Shown here piece after piece: positions 5,862 to 12,608 of a stretch of 18,584 bases of DNA (the first letter of the stretch is position 1; each line of letters starts with the position of its first letter). Where the stretch lies: positions 1 through 18,584 of the forward strand of contig JBFYSV010000179.1 in NCBI GenBank assembly GCA_041301185.1. Reading direction: 5' to 3'. The notes under the pieces are model-generated. The model was given only the letters and a program-made list of their open reading frames with translations. It did no database searches and was not told where the DNA came from. Both the position numbers and the translations under genes were made by a program. The stretch is from JAQBDA01 sp041301185 (GTDB lineage: Bacteria; Chloroflexota; Anaerolineae; Anaerolineales; UBA4823).

Positions 5862-8528
5862 TTACGGCGGGTAGTCCATTTCTCCCCCCGATCCAACCAG
5901 CTTCTCTAATAACACTACCGCGTCCTGGTCATCCATCGGGCGAGCCAGGTAAAAACCTTGCCCGTAATCGCAGCCCATCGCCTTGAGCTGAGCTAGCTGC
6001 TGGGCGTTCTCCACGCCCTCGGCAATCACCACCACGTCCAGGCGCTGGGTCAGCATCACGATTGCCTGGACGATCTTGAGGCGGTTGCTATCGGTGGGTA
6101 TCTGCTGCACAAAATACTGGTCGATCTTGAGGGCGTTGATCGGGAACTGGGACAGGTAGCTGAGGGAGGAATAACCGATCCCAAAGTCATCGATCTGGAT
6201 CTGGACGCCCATCGAGCGCAAGGCGTGAAAGACCTGCAGGGTGGATTCGTTGAAATCCATCAAGGCGTTTTCGGTGATCTCGATCTTCAGCTGCTCTGCG
6301 GGCAGGCGGCTTTCGCTCAGCACCCAGGCGATATACTCGATGATATCGCCCTTACAGAACTGGTTGCCAGACAGGTTAACGCTGATGGTCAGGGACGGGT
6401 CAAAGATGTATTGCTCCTGCCAGGCTTTCATCTGCTGGCAAGCCTGGAGCAGCACCCAGCGGTCAATTGGGGTGATCAATCCGGTGTCTTCAGCCACATC
6501 CAGGAACTCGTTCGGGCTGAGCAAGCCGCGCTGGGGGTGCTGCCAGCGCAGCAAGGCTTCGAAACCGATCAGGCGGTTATTTTCTAGCGAGACGATTGGC
6601 TGGTAATGCAGGTTGAATTCCTGGCGCTCCAGCGCCTGGCGCAGCTGGGTCTCCAGGCTGAGGCGGTCGGTGATCTTCTTGCGCATGGGCGGCTCAAAGA
6701 CCTCGTAGCGGGCGCGCCCGCTTGCCTTGGCGCTATACATGGCAATATCCGCATCCCGCAGCACGTCTTCGGGCTGATCGTAATTCAGCTTGCTGTAAAC
6801 GATGCCGATCGACGTAGTGATGAACACCGTGTGACCCGAGAGCATAAACGGTTTTTTTAGCTCCTGGTTGATCCATTCTGCAACCCGCACCGCGCCGGGG
6901 TCATCTTCCAGGTCGTCCAGCAGAATGACGAACTCATCGCCACCCAGGCGGGCGAATGTATCGGTGGCTCGCAGGCCAGTTTGCAGCTTTTGGGCAATCG
7001 CCACCAGCAATTGGTCGCCTGCCAGGTGCCCCAGCGAATCGTTGATATTCTTGAAGCGGTCCAGGTCCAGGAAAAGGACGGCAAAACTATAATCTTGGCG
7101 CCGGTGAGTGCGCGCCACTGCCAGGCGCAGGCGGTCGAGGAGCAAGGCCCGGTTAGGCAATCCGGTCAGGGTATCATGGAAAGCATCGTGCAGCAGGCGC
7201 TCTTCGGCGGTCTTGCGGTCGGTGATATCGTTCAGAGAGCCAGCGATGCGGTACGCCAGCCCGTGCTCATCGCGCACCGCCAGCCCCCGGCTGATTACCC
7301 AGCGGTAGGTGCCATCGTTGTGCAGGATGCGGTGCTCGTTCTCAAGGTGAGCGGTGTGACCCGCAATATGGCTGGAGGTATCCAGCTTAAGGAGCTCGAC
7401 GTCCTGGGGGTGGACACGCCCGTACCACTCGTCGGGCGAATCGGTCAACTCGTGGTTCATCAAGCCCAGAATAGACTTCCAGCGCTCAGAGTAGTAGACC
7501 TTGCCGGTCTTGAGATTCCAGTCCCAGACGCCATCATTCGCCCCCTGGACTGCCAGGGCGTAGCGCTCCTCGCTCTCGCGCAGAGCAGCTTCAACCCGCT
7601 TGCGCTCGCTCAGCTCCTGGTCGGTCTGCTCGAACAGGCGCGAGTTCTCAATGGCTACCGCGGCGTAATCTGCCAGCGAGATCAGCTTGATCTCGTCCTC
7701 GTCACCAAAGGCGCGCCGGTTGGTGGGATTATCCACCGAGAGCACACCCATGACGTGGCCTTTGGAGTAAACCGGCACGTGCATCAGGCTCTGCACCAGA
7801 TAACCGGTGCTGACCTTTAAGAGCGGCTCGTCGCCGGAGTGGTTGATGCGCACCGGCTTGCCAGTCCGGATAACGCTGCCCACCAGCGAGTCATCCACCG
7901 GTAGGCGCAGGGTCTGGCTTTTCTCGCCATCGATATTCTTGACTGCCCGCAGGTAGATCTTGCCGGTGCTCTCGTCCAGCAGGGCTAGAAAACCCTCCTG
8001 GGCATGGGTCAGCTCGACTCCGGCGGCGACGATCCTGCGCAGCACTTCGTCGTTGTCCAGGCTGCTGGTCACGCTACGCCCGACCCGAGCCAGGGTTTTC
8101 AACCAGGCAACTTGCTCCTTCAGCTGGTTGGTGAGCTGCTCCTTCTCCCGGCGTAGGCGGGTTTGGGTCATCCCGCGGTTGAGGGCTTCGATCAGGGCGC
8201 TGGTATCGAGCGGCTTGGACAGGTAATCTTGCACGCCCAGCCTAAATGCCTCCACGGCAACCTTTTCCGAGCCGTGCCCGGTGATCATGATGGTGGGCAC
8301 CAGGCGACCGTCTTTCACGATCTGGCGCAGCAGATCCAGCCCGCTCATATCGGGCAGCTCCAGATCGAGCAGCATCAAGGCGATATGGTTGCGTTTGACG
8401 AGCTCCAGGGCGCTTTTGCCATCATTGGCTACCAGGGTGGCATAGCCCATACGCGGCAAAAGCTTGCCGGCGATGAAATTCGCCACGAGCTGGTCATCAT
8501 CTACAACGACGATCGTGTCTTTTTCCAT
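5862..8528 (-). CDS. Response regulator with GAF, PAS, GGDEF and EAL domains (c-di-GMP turnover), 888 aa
   Basis: The domain order is receiver (5-125; Asp55 in LLDLELPDMSG, Lys105 in LSKPLD), GAF (about 145-298), coiled coil, PAS with PAC (about 315-438), diguanylate cyclase GGDEF (445-612) and EAL phosphodiesterase (625-880). The cyclase signature GGDEF at 529-533 is intact, and RATD lies five residues before it, matching the c-di-GMP inhibitory I-site. The EAL domain keeps FEALLRW, NLSGNQF, EITENAL, IDDFGIGYSSL, LKID and AEGVE, so catalysis is expected. The protein could make or break c-di-GMP, with the balance set by phosphorylation and ligands of GAF and PAS. It is the first gene of the operon. 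The ATG start at 8528 has no strong Shine-Dalgarno. Confidence 0.93.
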   Translation of the reverse strand: MEKDTIVVVDDDQLVANFIAGKLLPRMGYATLVANDGKSALELVKRNHIALMLLDLELPDMSGLDLLRQIVKDGRLVPTIMITGHGSEKVAVEAFRLGVQDYLSKPLDTSALIEALNRGMTQTRLRREKEQLTNQLKEQVAWLKTLARVGRSVTSSLDNDEVLRRIVAAGVELTHAQEGFLALLDESTGKIYLRAVKNIDGEKSQTLRLPVDDSLVGSVIRTGKPVRINHSGDEPLLKVSTGYLVQSLMHVPVYSKGHVMGVLSVDNPTNRRAFGDEDEIKLISLADYAAVAIENSRLFEQTDQELSERKRVEAALRESEERYALAVQGANDGVWDWNLKTGKVYYSERWKSILGLMNHELTDSPDEWYGRVHPQDVELLKLDTSSHIAGHTAHLENEHRILHNDGTYRWVISRGLAVRDEHGLAYRIAGSLNDITDRKTAEERLLHDAFHDTLTGLPNRALLLDRLRLAVARTHRRQDYSFAVLFLDLDRFKNINDSLGHLAGDQLLVAIAQKLQTGLRATDTFARLGGDEFVILLDDLEDDPGAVRVAEWINQELKKPFMLSGHTVFITTSIGIVYSKLNYDQPEDVLRDADIAMYSAKASGRARYEVFEPPMRKKITDRLSLETQLRQALERQEFNLHYQPIVSLENNRLIGFEALLRWQHPQRGLLSPNEFLDVAEDTGLITPIDRWVLLQACQQMKAWQEQYIFDPSLTISVNLSGNQFCKGDIIEYIAWVLSESRLPAEQLKIEITENALMDFNESTLQVFHALRSMGVQIQIDDFGIGYSSLSYLSQFPINALKIDQYFVQQIPTDSNRLKIVQAIVMLTQRLDVVVIAEGVENAQQLAQLKAMGCDYGQGFYLARPMDDQDAVVLLEKLVGSGGEMDYPP

Positions 8529-8584
8529 AATTCACATTGGTAAAATAGTATTATTTACATTATTAATTGCATCGCATACCATTG

Positions 8585-8613
8585 AGTGTACAGGAATCTC
8601 CCGGCAAAGTCAA
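8585..8613 (-). promoter_or_regulatory. Promoter of the signalling operon
   Basis: On the minus strand a TTGACT -35 (8613-8608) is separated by 17 bp from a TACACT -10 (8590-8585). The predicted start near 8578 gives a leader of about 50 nt. The -35 lies inside a short dyad, CCCGG-9-CCGGG (8600-8618), which could be an operator, although five-base arms are weak evidence. Confidence 0.6.
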
Positions 8614-8702
8614 CCGGGCATCACTTACAATTCAGTACACTGGCAGGTGGAAATGGGGAAAACCACCCTACACTTTTGTCAGAATCGGGGTTTTTTGTGG
8701 GA

Positions 8703-8776
8703 AGATTGCTTCGCGAAGTGCGCTTGCAATGATAAGTGACATGTCATTTCGAGGAGCGGAGCGACGAGGAATCCTG
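8703..8776. repeat. Pair of REP-like palindromic repeats, head to head
   Basis: The plus strand at 8744-8776 begins TCATTTCGAGGAGCG and ends GACGAGGAATCC. The reverse complement of 8703-8732 reads TCATTGCAAGCGCAC, ending in GAAGCAATCT. The two are diverged copies of one element in inverted orientation, about 10 bp apart. Elements of the type TCATTxCGAGxAGCG...GAxGxAATC are dispersed in many bacterial genomes. The pair lies just downstream of the suf operon and could form a long hairpin in its transcript, possibly ending or stabilising it. I see no clear U-tailed terminator in the rest of 8577-8820. Confidence 0.65.
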
Positions 8777-8820
8777 TATAGTTCATCTTAAAATTATCAT
8801 CACAGGGATTCATCCTTATG

Positions 8821-9168
8821 CTACTCGACCGGCAGCCCAATCTCGATCTGCCCGTTCACCACCCGCACCGGGTAGGCAGGGATATCCACCACCGCCGGCA
8901 GCGAGAGGGCTTTGCCGGTGCGCACGTCGAACTCGGCGCCGTGGCGCGGGCAGGAGACCTCGTAGCCGTCCAGGTCGCCCTCGCCCAGCGGGCCGTCATC
9001 GTGCGAGCAGAGGTCGGCGATCGCAAACAGCTGCCCGGCGATATTGAAGACCACAATTGGGTTCGCATCGATCTCAACGAACAGGCGCTCACCGGGCGGG
9101 ACCTCCTCCATGGTGGCGACCTCGATAAACTCGCACTGGTTGGGATTGAGCTTGGCGTAGTTGTACAC
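8821..9168 (-). CDS. Rieske-type [2Fe-2S] ferredoxin, 115 aa
   Basis: A small soluble protein with both cluster-binding boxes of a Rieske fold: Cys54-x-His56 in CSHDDGPL and Cys73-x2-His76 in CPRHGAEF, separated by 16 residues. The length matches stand-alone Rieske ferredoxins of the NirD/HcaC type. It is the last gene of the suf operon, so it may carry electrons for cluster assembly or serve as a cluster client. The start is GTG at 9168, 4 nt after the sufU stop, with GGAG upstream. The next Met (residue 20) would remove the first beta strand, so the GTG is preferred. The absence of an oxygenase nearby argues against a degradation-pathway ferredoxin. Confidence 0.88.
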   Translation of the reverse strand: MYNYAKLNPNQCEFIEVATMEEVPPGERLFVEIDANPIVVFNIAGQLFAIADLCSHDDGPLGEGDLDGYEVSCPRHGAEFDVRTGKALSLPAVVDIPAYPVRVVNGQIEIGLPVE

Positions 9169-9172
9169 GGCC

Positions 9173-9568
9173 TCACTCCACCAGGTCGTCGCTGGCTTCG
9201 CCCAGACCGTAGACCCCTGCCTTGAGTACCTTCAAAGACAGCAATGCGCATTTCAAGCGCACCGGGCCCAGCTCGATGCCCAGCATCTCCAGCACGTCCT
9301 CCCGCCCAAGCTGCTTGATTTCTTCCAGCGGCTTGCCGATGATCGATTCGATCAACAGGTCGGCGGAGGCCAGCGAGATGGCGCAGCCATGCCCCTGGAA
9401 GACCGCATCGGTCACCCGGTTGTCGGGACCCACACGCAGGTCGATGCGGATATGGTCGCCGCACAGCGGGTTGTCGTCTTCGAAGGTGATATCATGCGGG
9501 TCCAGCTCGCCGCGGTGAAGCGGGTTCTTATAACGGTCGATGATGATTTCGCGATACAGGTCATCCAT
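9173..9568 (-). CDS. sufU: SufU-type sulfur transfer protein, short form, 131 aa
   Basis: SufU is a zinc protein that accepts persulfide sulfur from the cysteine desulfurase SufS and passes it to the SufBCD scaffold. The ligands are visible: Cys36 and Asp38 in NPLCGD, Cys62 in GHGCAIS and Cys107 in VRLKCALL. The residue before the last cysteine is Lys, as in SufU, rather than the His of IscU. The start ATG follows the sufS stop by 3 nt, which fits a working pair. The spacing between the second and third cysteines is 44 residues, as I recall for IscU, whereas Bacillus SufU has about 61. So the insertion usually used to tell SufU from IscU is missing. Assignment as SufU rests on the motifs and the SufS neighbour. 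Confidence 0.9.
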   Translation of the reverse strand: MDDLYREIIIDRYKNPLHRGELDPHDITFEDDNPLCGDHIRIDLRVGPDNRVTDAVFQGHGCAISLASADLLIESIIGKPLEEIKQLGREDVLEMLGIELGPVRLKCALLSLKVLKAGVYGLGEASDDLVE

Positions 9569-9571
9569 GGC

Positions 9572-10819
9572 TCAGCTTCCGAACATTTCCTTGACTTTAT
9601 AGATGGCATTCACCAGCCGGTCGACTTCTTCCATTTCATTGTACAGGTAGAAGCTTGCCCGGGCAGTGGCGGGCAGCCCGAATTTTTCGTGGAGGGGCAT
9701 GGCACAGTGGTGCCCGGCGCGGATCGCCACCCCGTACGTGTCCAATATCTGGGAGATATCGTGCGGGTGGACGCCGCTCAGCATGAAAGACGCCACGCCG
9801 CCCTTATACTCGGCGGGTGGGCCAAATACGCTCACCCCGGGGATCTCCTCCAGGCGCTCCAGGGCATAGACAATGATCTCCGCTTCATGAGCGGCGATGG
9901 CATCCATGCCAACCTGCTCCAGGTAGTCCACCGCGGCGCCCAGCCCGATTCCCTCGGCGATGGCGGACGTGCCAGCCTCGAATTTATACGGGATCTCGTT
10001 GGCTGCAAAGGAGCGCAAGGAGACGCGCTTGATCATATCGCCGCCGCCCAGGAAAGGCGGCATGGCTTCCAGGAGCTCTTTGCGCCCGTAGAGCACGCCC
10101 ACCCCGGTGGGACCGCACATCTTGTGCGCAGAGAATGCCAGGAAATCGGCTTCCAGATCGGTCACGTCCACGGGAAAATGGGGTACAGATTGCGCCCCAT
10201 CCACCAGGGTAATTGCGCCCGCCTGGTGCGCCAGGCGGATGATCTCCTGGGCGGGGTTGATCGTGCCCAGCACGTTGGACATATGGGTGAAAGCGACCAG
10301 CTTCGGCTCGAGCTTGAGCAGCTCGGCATAGGCTGTCATATCCAGCAGCCCCTCGGGAGTGACCGGGATGAACTCCAGGCGCAAATTTTTCTCAGCTGCC
10401 AGCATGTGCCAGGGCACCAGGTTGGAGTGGTGCTCCATCTCAGTCAGGATGATCACATCGCCGGGCTGCAGGTTGGTTCGGCCCCAGCTGTACGCCACCA
10501 GATTGATCGACTCGGTGGTATTGCGGGTGAAGATCACCTGCCTGGCGGAGGGAGCGCCGATGAACTTGGCTACCTTCTGGCGGGCACCCTCGTAGGCGGC
10601 AGTGCTCTCCTCAGCCAGGGTATGAATGCCGCGGTGGATATTAGCATTGGATTGGCGGTAGAAAGAGTCCATCGCCTGGATAACCGCCAGCGGCTTCTGG
10701 CTGGTGGCGGTCGAGTCCAGGTAGGTGAGCGGCACACCGGGTCGCAGCTGGCGAGCCAGGATAGGAAAATCCGCCCGGATATGGGATACGTTCAGGGATG
10801 CGTTGTGTAAGATTGCCAT
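9572..10819 (-). CDS. sufS: Cysteine desulfurase SufS, 415 aa
   Basis: A PLP-dependent class V aminotransferase-fold enzyme that takes sulfur from L-cysteine, leaving alanine and an enzyme persulfide. The PLP lysine is Lys233 in SAHKMCGPTG, and the catalytic cysteine is Cys372 in RAGHHCAMP, the short-loop arrangement of SufS/group II enzymes that need SufU or SufE. MEHHSN and VDGAQSVPH are also present as expected. Length is typical for the family. It sits between orf95 and sufU in the suf operon, 34 nt after orf95. The ATG at 10819 has only a weak ribosome binding site. Confidence 0.95.
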   Translation of the reverse strand: MAILHNASLNVSHIRADFPILARQLRPGVPLTYLDSTATSQKPLAVIQAMDSFYRQSNANIHRGIHTLAEESTAAYEGARQKVAKFIGAPSARQVIFTRNTTESINLVAYSWGRTNLQPGDVIILTEMEHHSNLVPWHMLAAEKNLRLEFIPVTPEGLLDMTAYAELLKLEPKLVAFTHMSNVLGTINPAQEIIRLAHQAGAITLVDGAQSVPHFPVDVTDLEADFLAFSAHKMCGPTGVGVLYGRKELLEAMPPFLGGGDMIKRVSLRSFAANEIPYKFEAGTSAIAEGIGLGAAVDYLEQVGMDAIAAHEAEIIVYALERLEEIPGVSVFGPPAEYKGGVASFMLSGVHPHDISQILDTYGVAIRAGHHCAMPLHEKFGLPATARASFYLYNEMEEVDRLVNAIYKVKEMFGS

Positions 10820-10853
10820 GCCAGGTTTTTACTTAATCAGGGAGTTACCCCGC

Positions 10854-11141
10854 CTAGCGCAGCTTGGGGCGGACTTTGCGCCGCCGCCGCATCAGGCGCA
10901 TATTGGCAGAGATCTTCGGACACCACAGCACGTGGTCCGGTACCATCCAGCCATCAGTTAGATAAACATTCTCCTGGAACTGCACTGCGATCATCTTGGG
11001 GTCCACCTGGACCACAGTGCCCACCAGCCAATCACGGACACGGTCGCCGCCGCGCTCATGATCACACAGGACTTCTACCAGATCCCCCACCTGGTAAATC
11101 TCCTCCCCGTTTGGGGCTGAAGTGAACTTAAGTTCAGCCAA
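10854..11141 (-). CDS. Uncharacterised small protein inside the suf operon, 95 aa
   Basis: I do not recognise this family. The central part (YQVGDLVEVL ... WLVGTVVQVD ... MIAVQF) reads like a small SH3-like or Tudor-like beta barrel. The last 15 residues are strongly basic (RLMRRRRKVRPKLR), which suggests contact with nucleic acid, an acidic partner or the membrane. There are two cysteines (26 and 74) but no paired cluster motif. I chose TTG 11141 because GGAGG at 11148-11152 lies 6 nt before it. A TTG at 11168 would add nine residues but has no such signal. It lies between sufD and sufS on the same strand, so an accessory or regulatory role in Fe-S assembly is possible. Confidence 0.75.
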   Translation of the reverse strand: MAELKFTSAPNGEEIYQVGDLVEVLCDHERGGDRVRDWLVGTVVQVDPKMIAVQFQENVYLTDGWMVPDHVLWCPKISANMRLMRRRRKVRPKLR

Positions 11142-11147
11142 TTTTAT

Positions 11148-11152
11148 CCTCC
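11148..11152 (-). promoter_or_regulatory. Shine-Dalgarno GGAGG that fixes the TTG start of orf95
   Basis: GGAGG on the minus strand is followed by ATAAAA and then TTG, a spacing of 6 nt. It is the best ribosome binding site in this intercistronic region and decides the start codon. Confidence 0.7.
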
Positions 11153-11252
11153 ACAAATTCTCATCCAAGACCGTTCAGCCAGTACGCGGCAGACCCGCGA
11201 CCCCCGCCAAAACACCCCCCATTTCCCCTCTGAACTGCGTAACTCTTAAATT

Positions 11253-12605
11253 TTATCTTAACTTCTCTTGTATCGCATGCTGAAAACGCTGGCGCACACC
11301 TTCGAAGGGGATGCGCTGCATGATCGGGTCGAAGAAGCCTTCAACCACCAGTCGCTCGGCGTCCGCCTGGGTGATGCCGCGTGCCCGCAGGTAGAACACC
11401 AGCTCGGGGTCGATCTTGCCGACGGTGGCGCCGTGGGTGCAGCGCACGTCATCTGCCAGGATCTCCAGCCCGGGGATCGAATCGGCACGCGCCTTGGGGC
11501 TGAGGGTCAGGTTGCGGTTAGCCTGGTAGCCGTCCGTCTTTTGCGCACCGGGAGCCACGTAGATCATGCCCTGCCACACCGAGCGGCTGCGGTCTTTCAA
11601 AGCGCCCTTGTAGAGCAGGTCGCTGGTGGTATGGGCTGCCAGGTGGTTTTGCTGGGTGTCCAGGTCCAGGTGCTGGTCGCTATCGGTGAAGTAGAAGCCA
11701 GACATGCGCCCGCTGGAGCCTTCGCCCAGCAGGTCCAGATCGGAGAAGTTTTTGGTCAGGTGGCTGCCCAGCGCCCCAAAGACCCAATCCAGGTTGCCGT
11801 CCCGCCCGACGCGTGCCCGCTCGTGGCTGAAATTCCAAACGTGCTCGCCCCAGGATTGGAGCTCGACAAAGCGCAGGTTAGCGCCTTCACCGACATGGAT
11901 CTCGACCAACCCGGCGTGCAGGGTCTGACCATCCACCTCGGTCGGCGAGGCCGCCTCGTGGACATAGGTGAGCGAGGCGCCGTCATCCACCCAGACCAGC
12001 AGGTGAGAGATATACGCCAGCCCAACCCCCGGACCCCACAGGATGCTCTGCATGGGCTGCTCTACCTGGACGCCGCGCGGCACGTAGAGCAAGACGCCGG
12101 TTTGCGCCAGGGCGCCTGCCAGGGCAGCAAACTTGCCTTCGTCCGGGCGGACGACCTGGCTGAGAATGCGCTCCAGGACACCCGGGTGCTGGCGCTCGGC
12201 GGTCCCCAGATCGGTGAAGATCACCCCTTTAGCAGCCAATTGCGGGTCCAGGCTGGCCTGGACGCCGCCCGGCAGGAGCAGCACCTGCCCGCCATAGGCT
12301 TCATCGGCAATCGGATGGAGCAGTTCGGCTGGGGCTTCTGGCAGGCTGGCGGCATCATCCAGCCTGGGCAGGCGGAAGGAGCCGGCATCCAGGCCGCGGA
12401 TATCAGTGCGCCGCCAGGCCTCGTCGCTGGTGGTTGGGATGGGCAGGCTCTCGAAAGTCTCCCAGGCATGCAGGCGGTACTGGCGCAGGAAATGGGGATA
12501 GCCATCGCCGCTCAGCGCAGCCGCCATCTGGCGGGTGAAATTAAACTGGCGGGAAGGGACCGCCTGGGTGCGTGAAGTGCGGGTAACAACGGTTCGTTTC
12601 GGCAT
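11253..12605 (-). CDS. sufD: Fe-S cluster scaffold subunit SufD, 450 aa
   Basis: SufD pairs with SufB and the SufC ATPase dimer to form the SufBC2D complex that builds Fe-S clusters. The right-handed beta-helix core is recognisable from GVQVEQPMQSILW, WNFSHERARVG, QNHLAAHTTSDLLYKG and VRCTHGATVGKIDPELVFYL. The His in CTHGATVG corresponds to the conserved SufD histidine near the SufB interface. The N-terminus is the variable helical domain of this subunit. The ATG lies 3 nt after the sufB stop, with AGGA about 7 nt upstream. Sequence is more divergent than its neighbour SufB, as is usual for SufD. Confidence 0.94.
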   Translation of the reverse strand: MPKRTVVTRTSRTQAVPSRQFNFTRQMAAALSGDGYPHFLRQYRLHAWETFESLPIPTTSDEAWRRTDIRGLDAGSFRLPRLDDAASLPEAPAELLHPIADEAYGGQVLLLPGGVQASLDPQLAAKGVIFTDLGTAERQHPGVLERILSQVVRPDEGKFAALAGALAQTGVLLYVPRGVQVEQPMQSILWGPGVGLAYISHLLVWVDDGASLTYVHEAASPTEVDGQTLHAGLVEIHVGEGANLRFVELQSWGEHVWNFSHERARVGRDGNLDWVFGALGSHLTKNFSDLDLLGEGSSGRMSGFYFTDSDQHLDLDTQQNHLAAHTTSDLLYKGALKDRSRSVWQGMIYVAPGAQKTDGYQANRNLTLSPKARADSIPGLEILADDVRCTHGATVGKIDPELVFYLRARGITQADAERLVVEGFFDPIMQRIPFEGVRQRFQHAIQEKLR

Positions 12606-12608
12606 GGC

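Noticed and set aside
8821..9168. Considered as a nitrite reductase small subunit or ring-dioxygenase ferredoxin
   Set aside because: No reductase or oxygenase gene is nearby, and it is tightly linked to sufU.
9161..10810. 549-codon plus-strand open frame
   Set aside because: It lies antisense to sufU and sufS, which have intact catalytic motifs; it is a GC-driven shadow frame.
11268..12575. 435-codon plus-strand open frame
   Set aside because: It is antisense to sufD and shows no domain motif or start signal.
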